From Sphingobacteriaceae bacterium UBA6709 (GTDB lineage: Bacteria > Bacteroidota > Bacteroidia > Sphingobacteriales > Sphingobacteriaceae): a DNA stretch of 33,351 bases. The position numbers and the translations under genes were made by a program. The notes under the pieces are model-generated. The model ran no database searches, was not told where the DNA came from, and worked only from the letters and a program-made list of their open reading frames with translations. The DNA is taken from the NCBI GenBank assembly GCA_002454425.1, contig DKIV01000008.1, positions 209,476-242,826 on the forward strand, read 5' to 3'. Shown piece by piece: positions 17,383 to 25,811 of the stretch (positions are counted from its first letter, which is position 1; the number at the start of each line of letters is the position of its first letter).

Positions 17383-18330
17383 TTAAACCAAACGATTAAG
17401 GCTCGCTTCAATATTTGCTTTCATCGTACCTTCGAGATCCGAGATATCCCGTCGCTCAAACTTTTCGCCCACAATATGTTCATAAAGCTCAATGTATCTA
17501 TCAGAAACAGTATTTACCCACTCTTCTGACATTGCCGGCACGGTCTGTCCATCTTTCCCCTGAAATCCATTCTCGATAAGCCACTGACGAACAAACTCCT
17601 TAGATAGCTGACGTTGCGGTTCCTGCCGTTCCTGCAGGGAGGCATAGCTATCAAGATAAAAATAACGGGACGAGTCGGGAGTATGGATTTCATCGATGAG
17701 ATATATGCGGCCATCAGCCTTACCAAATTCGTATTTCGTATCGACAAGAATCAGTCCTCGTTCCGCAGCCATCATAGTCCCACGCTCAAACAACGCGCGT
17801 GTATACTTCTCCAATTGCACATAATCTTCTTCCGAAACAATATTCCTTGCCAGAATGTCCTCTCTGGAAATATCTTCATCATGACCTACCGCTGCCTTTG
17901 TTGTAGGGGTAATAATAGGTTCCGGCAGCTTATCATTTTCCTTTAATCCTTCTGGCAGCTGGACACCACACACCTGACGCTTACCAGATTTATATTCACG
18001 CCACGCATGCCCTGCAAGATATCCCCGGATCACCATTTCGACTTTAAAAGGCTCACAAATCCGTCCAATGGTGACGCTTGGATCCGGCACATCAAGCACC
18101 CAATTAGGGATGATGTCCTGTGTGGCAGCAAGAAATTTAGCGGCAATCTGATTGAGTACCTGTCCCTTGTAAGGTATTGCTTCCGGCAAAATAACATCAA
18201 AAGCGGAGATACGATCACTGGCGACCATCACCAACGCCTTATCACCTATGGTATATACATCACGAACTTTTCCGCGATAGAAGTTTGTTTGTTCCGGAAA
18301 TTGGAAATTAGTTTCCTTTATAGCACTCAT
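17383..18330 (-). CDS. purC: SAICAR synthase
   Basis: Phosphoribosylaminoimidazole-succinocarboxamide synthase, 315 residues, which joins CAIR and aspartate with ATP in purine synthesis. The N-terminal RGKVRDVY (19-26), SDRISAFD (38-45), the PurC signature RGYLAGHAWREYKSGKR and the ATP/metal motif LVDTKYEFG are present. It is the long form (about 300 residues, as in yeast and many Bacteroidota) rather than the 240-residue E. coli form. It stands alone rather than in a pur operon and has a clear promoter in the 106-bp gap after phoH. Confidence 0.97.
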   Translation of the reverse strand: MSAIKETNFQFPEQTNFYRGKVRDVYTIGDKALVMVASDRISAFDVILPEAIPYKGQVLNQIAAKFLAATQDIIPNWVLDVPDPSVTIGRICEPFKVEMVIRGYLAGHAWREYKSGKRQVCGVQLPEGLKENDKLPEPIITPTTKAAVGHDEDISREDILARNIVSEEDYVQLEKYTRALFERGTMMAAERGLILVDTKYEFGKADGRIYLIDEIHTPDSSRYFYLDSYASLQERQEPQRQLSKEFVRQWLIENGFQGKDGQTVPAMSEEWVNTVSDRYIELYEHIVGEKFERRDISDLEGTMKANIEASLNRLV

Positions 18331-18356
18331 GAGGATTATTATGTTTCAATTTTCTG

Positions 18357-18387
18357 CAAAAATAAGATTGTCTTGTCTAATCTTAAA
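18357..18387 (-). promoter_or_regulatory. Promoter of purC
   Basis: On the minus strand, TTTA (18384-18387) is followed after 19 nt by TATTTTTG (18357-18364), an exact TAnnTTTG match. The predicted leader is about 23 nt. No PurR-like box or purine riboswitch is apparent. Confidence 0.6.
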
Positions 18388-18436
18388 ACTGAAGCACATA
18401 TTCTCCGGCATTTTCATTTTACCGGGATATGTCAGA

Positions 18437-19402
18437 TCAGTTTATATCGCCGTAAGCTTCCAGAATACGTTTCACTAACTTATGCCGAACGACATCTTCG
18501 CCACTGAGATATATGATGTCAATACCCTTAATATCTGACAGAATACGTAATCCGGTTTGTAATCCCGACTGTTGCTTTTTAGGAAGATCCACCTGAGTAA
18601 CATCACCGGTAACAATAAACTTCGCCGACGGGCCCATACGTGTCAGAAACATCTTGAACTGCATGTCAGTAGCATTTTGCGCTTCATCCAGGATCACGAA
18701 ACAATTATCAAGCGTTCTTCCCCTCATAAACGCCAATGGGGCAATTTCTATCGTCCTGTTTTCCAGATATACCTTCAGCTTATCCGCAGGGATCATATCG
18801 TCCAGCGCATCATACAAGGGGCGCAGATACGGATCGATCTTCTCTTTCATATCGCCAGGCAGGAAACCCAGATTTTCTCCCGCTTCAACAGCCGGACGAG
18901 TAAGAATGATACGTTTAATTTCTTTATTCTTGAGCGCTCGTACTGCCAAAGCCACGGCAGTATAGGTCTTACCCGTACCTGCTGGACCTATGGCAAATAA
19001 GATATCACTGCGATTGATACTCTCGACCATGCGACGCTGGTTGGCCGTGCGCGCCTTAACGACAATGCCGTTCGGACCATATACAATTGCTTCACCACCT
19101 ACCAGCGACGGCTTATCTGATGGATTCGCGGCGTCTTCAGGTTTAGAAACAGGCGCTCCCAATAATCCTTCAAGCTGGTTTGCCGAAAGACTCTGAAAAT
19201 GCTCTATATGAGCTACCACCTTTTCAAAACGTTGTTTAAAAGTACTAAGCTCCGTTTCGTCACCCAATACTTTGAGTTCCACCCCTCTTGCTACAATTTT
19301 TAACTTGGGAAATTGACGCTTAAACAGCTCAAAATATTCATTATTAGCGCCCCACAGAATCACCGGATTAACGTTATCCAGTTCTATTTTAAGTTCGTTC
19401 AA
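18437..19402 (-). CDS. PhoH-like P-loop ATPase
   Basis: A 321-residue cytoplasmic PhoH-family ATPase. Walker A is GPAGTGKT (139-146) and Walker B VILDEAQN (236-243). The family motifs TRPAVEAGENLGFLPGD and FIVTGDVTQVDLP follow. A small KH-like N-terminal region (about 1-100) precedes the ATPase, as in YbeZ. YbeZ-type proteins work with the endoribonuclease YbeY in ribosome and rRNA maturation, but no ybeY gene is here. The start is a TTG: the frame has a stop five codons upstream and no ATG, and MNELKIELDNVNPVILWG resembles the usual N-terminus of Bacteroidota homologues. Confidence 0.95.
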   Translation of the reverse strand: MNELKIELDNVNPVILWGANNEYFELFKRQFPKLKIVARGVELKVLGDETELSTFKQRFEKVVAHIEHFQSLSANQLEGLLGAPVSKPEDAANPSDKPSLVGGEAIVYGPNGIVVKARTANQRRMVESINRSDILFAIGPAGTGKTYTAVALAVRALKNKEIKRIILTRPAVEAGENLGFLPGDMKEKIDPYLRPLYDALDDMIPADKLKVYLENRTIEIAPLAFMRGRTLDNCFVILDEAQNATDMQFKMFLTRMGPSAKFIVTGDVTQVDLPKKQQSGLQTGLRILSDIKGIDIIYLSGEDVVRHKLVKRILEAYGDIN

Positions 19403-19724
19403 ATTATGTTCTATTTAAAGTTTCAGATCAAGGTACAATTAAATTACAATATTTACGAGCACTGCCGATTCTTTAGAGAACTAACAATAAATTTCGCATT
19501 TAGTTGATCCCTTTCACGCCTCTTAACATCTATTCATTGCTGCCCACAGCTCATCCCCTCCATAAACCCCATCACATTCCGAAGATATCTAACTACAAAT
19601 AAGGCGCTTCCACAACAGCTGTTCAGCTCAATTATAGGCTAAAAAATTATTGATCATCATCATGTAAAATCCTAACAATACGTTCATATTAATGTTATCC
19701 TTATGAACCAGATAATTTTTAACA

Positions 19725-19732
19725 TATATTTG
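19725..19732 (+). promoter_or_regulatory. Candidate -7 promoter element of the SAM hydroxide adenosyltransferase operon
   Basis: TATATTTG is an exact match to TAnnTTTG on the coding strand, but only weak -33 similarity precedes it. It would give an unusually long leader of about 180 nt that includes both copies of the direct repeat. Confidence 0.4.
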
Positions 19733-19829
19733 CCCCGCTCAAGTTTTGTATCCGATTCCTGTTAACGCCTACTTATGCCGGAACTCATATTGCCAACTAA
19801 ATATTGAAATAGGTAACGCGGACGTGAGA

Positions 19830-19906
19830 CATACTTATAAATTGAAACTTAAGATAACGAACACTTGATTTCAACGGTAGGATATAAAATAGCATACTTA
19901 TAAATT
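19830..19906. repeat. Direct repeat CATACTTATAAATT, two copies
   Basis: Identical 14-bp copies at 19830-19843 and 19893-19906, with starts 63 bp apart (six helical turns). The second copy ends 10 nt before the ATG at 19917. It may be a pair of regulator sites or a leader-RNA element. Confidence 0.45.
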
Positions 19907-19916
19907 CGAATTCCCG

Positions 19917-20693
19917 ATGGCTGTAATTACTTTAACAACCGATCTTGGTTACAAAGATTTTTACCAGGCCGCTCTTAAAGGCAGTCTGTATTCAATAATG
20001 CCGGAGGTGAACATTGTCGACATCTCCCACAGTATTTCCGCTTTCAATATTCCGCAGGCTGCCTTTGTGCTTAAAAACGCGTATCATTATTTCCCCACAG
20101 GCACAGTTCACCTCATCGGTATTGACTCTGTATTTGAAGAGAATAGAAAGTATGTCGCTGTAAAATATCGGGAGCATTTCTTCATTGGATCCGACAATGG
20201 CATATTCTCCCTTATCTTTGACGAAGCCCCGCAACAGATCTTTGAGATAACCATCTTGCAGGATCTCAAGTTATTGCATTTCCCACTTACAGATATTTTT
20301 GCCAAGGCGGCATGTCACCTTGCTGCCGGCGGCGCGCTTGAGGCTATAGGTAACGAACTCAACGGCTTGATAGAAAAGAAAAATTTCATGCCTACCCTCG
20401 AGCCCAATATAATAAGAGGCTCTGTGATCTATATTGACTCATACCAGAACGTCATTACCAACATTTCCAAGGAACTCTTCACCAACGTTCAGGCAGGTCG
20501 CAATTTCCAGCTTAGCTTTAAGCGGAATGAAAAGATCAATCGCCTCAGCTGGCATTATAACGAGGTACCTGAAGGAGAGAAACTTTGCCTTTTCGGCATC
20601 AGTAATTACCTCGAAATTGCCATCAACAAAGGCAACGCCAGCGGATTGCTGGGATTGCACATGGGAGACATTGTTAGAGTTGAATTTTACTGA
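19917..20693 (+). CDS. S-adenosyl-L-methionine hydroxide adenosyltransferase (DUF62)
   Basis: A 258-residue member of the SAM hydroxide adenosyltransferase family, relatives of fluorinase and chlorinase that hydrolyse SAM to adenosine and methionine. The opening ITLTTDLGYKDFYQAALKG and VNIVDISHSI are family hallmarks. The Asp-Arg-His triad that activates water in hydrolytic members appears as Asp70 and Arg77 (GIDSVFEENR) and His134 (AKAACHLAAG). The preserved triad argues for hydrolysis rather than halogenation. The stop codon overlaps the start of the next gene by one base (TGATG), so the two are translationally coupled. Confidence 0.93.
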   Translation: MAVITLTTDLGYKDFYQAALKGSLYSIMPEVNIVDISHSISAFNIPQAAFVLKNAYHYFPTGTVHLIGIDSVFEENRKYVAVKYREHFFIGSDNGIFSLIFDEAPQQIFEITILQDLKLLHFPLTDIFAKAACHLAAGGALEAIGNELNGLIEKKNFMPTLEPNIIRGSVIYIDSYQNVITNISKELFTNVQAGRNFQLSFKRNEKINRLSWHYNEVPEGEKLCLFGISNYLEIAINKGNASGLLGLHMGDIVRVEFY

Positions 20694-20980
20694 TGGTTAC
20701 ACGAGTTGTCAAGATGACCTTCAGACCTGAGCAGGCTGAAAACTTTTTGAAAATATTCTATAACACCCAGCGGGTTATCATACATCAGTTTGAAGGATGT
20801 CTGAAGCTCGAATTACTGCGCGACAGTGTCAATCCAAATCAATACTTCACCCTTAGCTACTGGCGGACGGAAGAGGATCTCGAAAGTTACAGAAAGTCAG
20901 CCTATTTCAGGAGAACCTGGCCGGAGGTGCGCGCGTTATTTGCCGAACGCGCGGAGGCATGGACCCTGCTTCCTCAATAA
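20693..20980 (+). CDS. Antibiotic-biosynthesis-monooxygenase-fold (ABM) protein
   Basis: A 95-residue protein with the ferredoxin-like ABM fold: an N-terminal strand VTRVVKMTFRPEQAENFL, a helix, the strand pair around GCLKLELLRD and NQYFTLSYWRTEEDLESYRKSAYF, and a closing helix. ABM domains include small monooxygenases and haem-binding proteins, but many have no known activity. Start and stop overlap in TGATG with the SAM enzyme, which implies coordinated expression. Whether the two proteins act together is unknown. Confidence 0.85.
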   Translation: MVTRVVKMTFRPEQAENFLKIFYNTQRVIIHQFEGCLKLELLRDSVNPNQYFTLSYWRTEEDLESYRKSAYFRRTWPEVRALFAERAEAWTLLPQ

Positions 20981-21076
20981 AATCAATCTGCAAAACAATC
21001 ACAGGGTATAGGTCGACAGTGTATTCAAAAGACACCTTCAGCGAATCCCACCAGCCTGATATTTAAAAATAAAACT

Positions 21077-21084
21077 TAGATTTG
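21077..21084 (+). promoter_or_regulatory. -7 promoter element of scpB
   Basis: TAGATTTG matches TAnnTTTG and ends 8 nt before the GTG start, so the transcript should be leaderless or nearly so. No good -33 TTTG is visible. Confidence 0.45.
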
Positions 21085-21092
21085 CCGCCCTA

Positions 21093-21653
21093 GTGGAAAC
21101 GATCAGATTACAAATAGAAGCGCTGATCTTTGCTTCAGAGCAAAGTCTCAGCATTGGAGAAATAAAACAGGTGATCTTCGCGGCATTGAACGAGGATTAT
21201 CCTGCGGATGAAATTCATACCCACCTGGAGGCTATCCGTGAAAAATACGATAAAGACGACCAGGTGTTCAGCCTTAGAGAAATCGCGGGCGGTTATCAGT
21301 TTCTTACTAAGAGCAATTACTACGCGCTGATACGTCAACTTCAGGTTCAACGGTCAAAAAAGAAACTTAGCCAGGCTGCTTTGGAAACTCTGGCGATCAT
21401 TGCCTATCGCCAACCCATAACGAAGCTTGAAATAGAACAAATACGAGGCGTTAACTGCGATTACTCGATTCAACGTCTGTTGGAAAAAGAGCTTATTGCC
21501 ATTAAGGGAAAAGCCAGCACCCCAGGAAAGCCTTTGCTTTACGGTACGAGCACCCTTTTCATGGACTACTTCGGATTAAAGAGCCACGCTGAACTTCCTC
21601 AGATTAAAGACCTTGGCACAGACGCCAATGAGATCGGTGAAAAAACTGAATAA
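21093..21653 (+). CDS. scpB: Segregation and condensation protein ScpB
   Basis: A 186-residue ScpB, the winged-helix subunit that binds ScpA in the SMC-ScpAB complex compacting and segregating chromosomes. The second winged-helix motif is clear: SQAALETLAIIAYRQPITKLEIEQIRG followed by LLEKELIAIKGKASTPGKPLLYGTS. The length fits the family (~190). The start is GTG at 21093; METIRLQIEALIFASE is the expected N-terminus and no ATG lies in a better position. Neither scpA nor smc is in the window. Confidence 0.95.
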   Translation: METIRLQIEALIFASEQSLSIGEIKQVIFAALNEDYPADEIHTHLEAIREKYDKDDQVFSLREIAGGYQFLTKSNYYALIRQLQVQRSKKKLSQAALETLAIIAYRQPITKLEIEQIRGVNCDYSIQRLLEKELIAIKGKASTPGKPLLYGTSTLFMDYFGLKSHAELPQIKDLGTDANEIGEKTE

Positions 21654-21690
21654 ATTTTCAACAGGCTGAAAGCACAAATCGATTTTATTT

Positions 21691-21698
21691 TATTTTTG
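21691..21698 (+). promoter_or_regulatory. Candidate -7 element upstream of the acidic small protein
   Basis: TATTTTTG matches TAnnTTTG. A start point near 21702 would leave a leader of about 130 nt before the ATG at 21834, with a GGAGGAG sequence at 21787-21793 that is not close to an ATG. Confidence 0.4.
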
Positions 21699-21833
21699 GG
21701 AAACAGATTTTTTGACTTCGTTCCTACAACGAAAACAATAAATAGAAGACTTTATTGGTCTCACAATTTATAGTTGTCACGATGCTTGGAGGAGAAAAAC
21801 AGACATAAATAAAGCACAACCGAAACTTACACA

Positions 21834-22028
21834 ATGAAAACGCCCAACAAGAAAAGCGCTGCGAATAAGGATTCAGAAATCGGCGCTTCAAAAAAAACAG
21901 ATCTCAAATCCACTGATCCAAAACCTAAAAAACGGTTTTCGGATGATGACGATGATAATTTCGAAGATCTTCAGGACTTTAACGGCTTCAACGATTATAA
22001 TGACTATGACGAAGAAGACGATTACTAA
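21834..22028 (+). CDS. Small bipartite Lys-rich/Asp-rich hypothetical protein
   Basis: A 64-residue protein with a basic, Lys-rich first half and a strongly acidic, Asp/Asn/Tyr/Phe-rich second half (FSDDDDDNFEDLQDF onward). It is very likely disordered. It lies 31 nt upstream of the GNAT-like gene on the same strand and is probably co-transcribed. I do not recognise a family. Charge-split disordered tails of this type can bind nucleic acids or basic proteins, but no role is shown by the sequence. Confidence 0.6.
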   Translation: MKTPNKKSAANKDSEIGASKKTDLKSTDPKPKKRFSDDDDDNFEDLQDFNGFNDYNDYDEEDDY

Positions 22029-22059
22029 TTCTTAATATAATACAACCCAAGGCCCCCAT

Positions 22060-23178
22060 ATGAATATTATTGAAGTAAAGGACAAAAAAACCAGCCGCGA
22101 ATTCCTGAACGTCGCAAGGGAATTGTACAAGAATGACCCGGTATGGGTATGTCCTCTCGATGTAGACGTTGAAAGTGTTTTCAACCCTGCGAAAAATAAC
22201 TTTCATAAGCATGGGACGATTACGCGCTGGATCGTCAAAGACAAGGACGGTAAACTATTGGGCAGGATCGCCGCGTTTATCAACTTTGAAAAGTCTAAAA
22301 CCGAGACCGGATCCATTGGGGCTGTGGGATTCTTTGAATGCGTCAACGAACAGCAGATCGCGAACCTGTTGTTTGATACTGCCCGCCAATGGTTACGATC
22401 CCGAGGCATGGACGGAATGGATGGACCTATTAATTTTGGTGAAAATGATACTTTCTGGGGATTGCTGGTAGAGGGCTTTACGCATCCCTCCTATGGCATG
22501 AACTATAATTTCCCATATTACCGGGAATTGTTCGAAAATTACGGATTCATCAGCCAGTACGAGCAAATTACAAATCACCTGGATGTTCACAAACCTTTTC
22601 CGGAACGCTTCACCAAAATTGCCAATTGGGTAATTAAAAAACCCGGTTATCGCTTCGAACACCTGCGTGTGAATGAAATCGAACGATTCGCGTCCGACTT
22701 CCTGGAAATTTATAACGACGCATGGTGCGACTTTCCAAATTTTGTACCCATAAACAGACAAACCATCCTGGAATCCTTTCAAAAGATGCGTGCGGTGATG
22801 GATGAAAATCTCATCTGGTTCGCGTACGTAAATGATGAGCCGGCATCTTTCGTTATCATCCTGCCGGATGCTAATCAGATTATAAAAGGCTTCAACGGTA
22901 AGCTTGGCATCTGGGAGAAAATTAAATTCCTCTACCTGCGCTGGAAGGGGGTTTCAAGAATGCGCGCCATTGTCATGGGCACCAAAAAGGCGTACCAAAA
23001 GCACGGACTTGAGTCGGCAATATTCATTAAGGTGAAAGAATACGTACTTCCCTTAAATCAATATAACGAACTCGAGCTCTCCTGGGTGGGCGACTTCAAC
23101 GATAAGATGCTGGCAATACACGAGGCAACAGGGGCTCTACTGGGAAAAAAACATGCTACATTAAGAGTAATGTTCTGA
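22060..23178 (+). CDS. GNAT-like acyl-CoA N-acyltransferase-fold protein
   Basis: A 372-residue cytoplasmic protein of a conserved but uncharacterised group. The N-terminal half (about 1-140) shows a GNAT-like pattern (DPVWVCPLDVDVESVF; LLGRIAAFINFE; SIGAVGFFECVNEQQIANLLFDTARQWLRSRG), where the FFE..D...A..LL segment matches an acetyl-CoA-binding region. The C-terminal part (about 190-372) repeats the fold and ends with a GNAT-type SWVGDFNDKMLAIHEATGALLGKKHATLRV motif. It therefore looks like a double GNAT module. The substrate is unknown. It is convergent with the XRE gene across only 30 bp and no clear terminator. Confidence 0.75.
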   Translation: MNIIEVKDKKTSREFLNVARELYKNDPVWVCPLDVDVESVFNPAKNNFHKHGTITRWIVKDKDGKLLGRIAAFINFEKSKTETGSIGAVGFFECVNEQQIANLLFDTARQWLRSRGMDGMDGPINFGENDTFWGLLVEGFTHPSYGMNYNFPYYRELFENYGFISQYEQITNHLDVHKPFPERFTKIANWVIKKPGYRFEHLRVNEIERFASDFLEIYNDAWCDFPNFVPINRQTILESFQKMRAVMDENLIWFAYVNDEPASFVIILPDANQIIKGFNGKLGIWEKIKFLYLRWKGVSRMRAIVMGTKKAYQKHGLESAIFIKVKEYVLPLNQYNELELSWVGDFNDKMLAIHEATGALLGKKHATLRVMF

Positions 23179-23208
23179 TCTTGCCCCTGTGTTAATCGCA
23201 GATCCGCA

Positions 23209-23544
23209 TCACGGGTTGCAGCGACGCAGCTCTTCGTATAGATCGATGATCTTTTTTTGCAATTGAATAACATCATGTTCGCGCTCCTGCAAACGCCGGG
23301 AAACGTCATCAACTTCTACCGTGCCTTTTTCTACAGCATCCGGATCATGAAAGGTTAGCAACTGTACTACGCTCATATCGAACAAACGCGCTATTTGCTC
23401 GAGACGAGAAAGATTAACATCTGTAATTCCTGTTTCAATCTTTGAAAAAGCTGGAATGGAAATATCCAGCCGCTTCGCAACATCCTCTTGGCTCCAGCCT
23501 TGCTGATGCCTTAACAGCCTGATTTTTTTACCTAGTGTTTTCAT
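23209..23544 (-). CDS. XRE-family HTH regulator with C-terminal coiled coil
   Basis: A 111-residue DNA-binding protein. Residues 5-62 form a Cro/C1-type HTH (LGKKIRLLRHQQGWSQEDVAKRLDISIPAFSKIETG...LSRLEQIARLFDMSVVQLL). Residues of about 78-107 are heptad-like and likely a dimerising coiled coil (VDDVSRRLQEREHDVIQLQKKIIDLYEEL). It begins 8 nt after the mpl stop, so it is most likely translated from the mpl mRNA. Small XRE-coiled-coil proteins are common in Bacteroidota. The target is unknown; autoregulation or a link to cell-wall recycling is only a guess from context. Confidence 0.92.
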   Translation of the reverse strand: MKTLGKKIRLLRHQQGWSQEDVAKRLDISIPAFSKIETGITDVNLSRLEQIARLFDMSVVQLLTFHDPDAVEKGTVEVDDVSRRLQEREHDVIQLQKKIIDLYEELRRCNP

Positions 23545-23552
23545 ATAACGAT

Positions 23553-24914
23553 TTAAGTTTTATTGATCACTTCTCCCGCTAACTCCCCTAAATTAAGTCC
23601 GGAGAAATTACCGGAACTCATTAGAAGCAAGTTTTTCCCCTTATAATTAATATAACTCAAAAACTCTACCAATATTTCATTACTGTTGAAAAAAATTAAC
23701 TCATCGTTACCAAATGCTTTTTTAACGTCCCCTTCTCCATAGGCTTGCATCTTCTTATGCTCGAAAGTCTTTTCATCGATGAATACAATGGGCAGATCCG
23801 CCTTATCCATAGATCCGCGATATTCATTAAGAAAATCTGAATTAAGACTGCTAAAAGTATGTAACTCAATAACAGCCACAAGCTCGCGCTCCGGAAACTG
23901 TTCTTTTACTGCATCGATAGTAGCTTTTAACTTAGATGGCGAATGGGCGAAATCTTTATAGATGCAGGTATTTTCGTTATTCGCAATAAGCTCAAGGCGC
24001 TTTGAAGCTCCTTTAAATGACTGTAAAGCCCTATAGAAATCCGCAGCCTGAATATCAAGATCCTCACAGGCAAGTCTCGCCGCTTCTAAATTTAAAAGAT
24101 TATGCCGACCAAATATCTGCAAAAGAAAATCCTCCGCCTGCGTATGGATGAACGTCTTATGATTTCTCATATAGCTTTCTGGCTGATGATATCCTTTTTT
24201 TAATACATTGTGTGTCGTTTCGTTCACTATTCTATCCACCACCGGATCTTCAGTATTATATATCAGCGTCCCTCCCGGAACAACCGTATCAATGAACATA
24301 CGAAACTGATCTACATAAATATCGAAGGTCGGGAAAACGTTGATATGATCCCACGCGATGCCGCTGATAATGGCCGTATTAGCCTTGTAAACATGAAATT
24401 TAGGCCGCAGGTCTATCGGTGAAGTAAGATATTCATCGCCTTCAATAATCATTACGGGCGCGTCTGAGAGCTTCACCATGGTCTCAAATCCCTCCAGTTG
24501 AGCACCGACCATGTAATCAAAATCTTTATTATAGAAGTTGAGGACGTGAAGGATCATTGAGGTGATGCTCGTCTTGCCGTGACTACCCCCGATAACAATA
24601 CGATGCTTATCTTTCGCATGCTCATATAGATATTCAGGATAAGAATAAATATTCAGATTGAGATCCTTAGCTTTCAGCAGCTCGGGATTATCATTCCGGG
24701 CATGCATTCCCAATATTACGGCATCAAGACCCTCATGAACATTTTCAGCATCCCAGCCCATGGCAGGAGGTAAAATCCCATGCCTCTTCAATCGGGATAA
24801 TGAAGGCTCAAAGATGGCGTCATCCGAACCACTAACATCATGCCCCTGGAGCTTCAGGGCTATAGCAAGGTTATGCATGGCGCTACCGCCAATGGCAATA
24901 AAATGTACTTTCAT
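23553..24914 (-). CDS. mpl: UDP-MurNAc:L-Ala-gamma-D-Glu-meso-DAP ligase
   Basis: A 453-residue Mur-ligase-family enzyme that reattaches the recycled murein tripeptide to UDP-N-acetylmuramate. The N-terminal Rossmann motif VHFIAIGGSAMHNLA (3-17), with SAMHNLA in place of the 'GMSGLA' of MurC, is diagnostic for Mpl. The ATP loop GGSHGKTS (109-116) and the C-terminal DFAHSP motif complete the three-domain Mur ligase. The length fits Mpl (~455). It implies meso-diaminopimelate peptidoglycan. The terminator at 24955-24984 separates it from prmA, and the XRE gene follows after 8 nt. Confidence 0.95.
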   Translation of the reverse strand: MKVHFIAIGGSAMHNLAIALKLQGHDVSGSDDAIFEPSLSRLKRHGILPPAMGWDAENVHEGLDAVILGMHARNDNPELLKAKDLNLNIYSYPEYLYEHAKDKHRIVIGGSHGKTSITSMILHVLNFYNKDFDYMVGAQLEGFETMVKLSDAPVMIIEGDEYLTSPIDLRPKFHVYKANTAIISGIAWDHINVFPTFDIYVDQFRMFIDTVVPGGTLIYNTEDPVVDRIVNETTHNVLKKGYHQPESYMRNHKTFIHTQAEDFLLQIFGRHNLLNLEAARLACEDLDIQAADFYRALQSFKGASKRLELIANNENTCIYKDFAHSPSKLKATIDAVKEQFPERELVAVIELHTFSSLNSDFLNEYRGSMDKADLPIVFIDEKTFEHKKMQAYGEGDVKKAFGNDELIFFNSNEILVEFLSYINYKGKNLLLMSSGNFSGLNLGELAGEVINKT

Positions 24915-24949
24915 ATCAAAAAAACCAGAACAGGAAAATAATCTTTTTC

Positions 24950-24984
24950 TGCAATAAAAAACAGCGAAAGCCTCTTAGGCTTTC
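24950..24984 (-). terminator. Terminator of the glmU-like/tpiA/prmA operon
   Basis: GAAAGCCT (24977-24984 on the minus strand) pairs perfectly over 8 bp with AGGCTTTC (24966-24973) around a 3-nt loop, followed by GCTG and six T's. The hairpin overlaps the last codons and stop of prmA. Confidence 0.8.
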
Positions 24985-25808
24985 ACAAACTTTAGGGCGG
25001 TCCAATTGTCAGTAACTTTCCGGTCAAGCAACCGCAGATTGTAACGACTGGCCTCATCCGTAAGCACGGAAATATCCTCTGTATAAAAGCCGCTGAGATA
25101 CAGATGAGCACCAACGTGTAAGGCCACAGCATAGCGACCAAGTTGATCTAACAAAATATTTCGGTTTATATTAGCGTAAATAATGTCGAACTGCTCATCA
25201 GGAATAGCTTCGCTAGAACCACATAGTACTTCCATTGTGGCGCCATTTATCGCAGCGTTTTCTACAGAACTCTCATAACATACCGGATCATAGTCGATAG
25301 CCACAACCCTCTTAGCGCCTAGCTTTGCCGCGAGGATCGCAATAATCGCTGTACCACATCCCATATCCAGCACGCTTTTTCCCTCCGCACCGTCTTCAAG
25401 CACGAACCTGAGCATCATAGAAGTTGTCTGATGATGCCCTGTACCGAAAGACATCTTTGGATCGATCACAATCTCATAAGGATAATCGGGCCTTGCGTCA
25501 TGGAAACTTGCTCGAATATAGCATTCATCGTCAATAACTATCGGACTAAAGTTGCTCTCCCACTCTTCATTCCAATTGCGTTGTTGCACGTCATTTTTTT
25601 CAAAGGAAAAATCGAACATCCCGCTAAAGGAATTCAGACTCTCCTCAAACAGGGCTTCCTGATAATTTTGTTCAGCTACATAGCCTCTAAAGCCATCTAC
25701 GCAATCCTCAAAAGAATCAAAACCTGCTTCAGCAAGCGATTGCTGAAGCAGGTCTTTATGAAATTCTTCTCCGGAGTTTAACTTGAAATAAAACTCGAAG
25801 TACTTCAC
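24975..25808 (-). CDS. prmA: Ribosomal protein L11 methyltransferase
   Basis: A 277-residue SAM-dependent methyltransferase that trimethylates ribosomal protein L11. After an N-terminal substrate-binding region come MSFGTGHHQTTSMML (119-133), the SAM motif VLDMGCGTAIIAILAAKLGA (146-165), acidic motif II AIDYDP, and the catalytic-region motif IYANINRNIL (210-219), all typical of PrmA. The start is GTG at 25808: the upstream tpiA stop lies four bases away and no ATG is available. The spacing from tpiA is 3 nt, so the two are tightly coupled. Confidence 0.95.
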   Translation of the reverse strand: MKYFEFYFKLNSGEEFHKDLLQQSLAEAGFDSFEDCVDGFRGYVAEQNYQEALFEESLNSFSGMFDFSFEKNDVQQRNWNEEWESNFSPIVIDDECYIRASFHDARPDYPYEIVIDPKMSFGTGHHQTTSMMLRFVLEDGAEGKSVLDMGCGTAIIAILAAKLGAKRVVAIDYDPVCYESSVENAAINGATMEVLCGSSEAIPDEQFDIIYANINRNILLDQLGRYAVALHVGAHLYLSGFYTEDISVLTDEASRYNLRLLDRKVTDNWTALKFVKA

Positions 25809-25811
25809 CTG

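Larger units (their letters stand above)
19403..19916. other. Divergent intergenic region phoH / SAM hydroxide adenosyltransferase
   Basis: A 514-bp gene-free, AT-rich region between divergent genes. It holds an exact -7 match, TATATTTG (19725-19732, plus strand), and a 14-bp direct repeat close to the start of the downstream gene. I found no recognisable SAM riboswitch and no open frame with coding character. Confidence 0.6.

Noticed and set aside
18007..18507. 166-codon plus-strand frame across purC and the PhoH-like gene
   Set aside because: It is antisense to two firmly identified genes and lacks any domain pattern.
19403..19916. SAM riboswitch upstream of the SAM-hydrolysing enzyme
   Set aside because: No SAM-I, SAM-II or related conserved core could be recognised. 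Only direct repeats and a promoter-like element are present.
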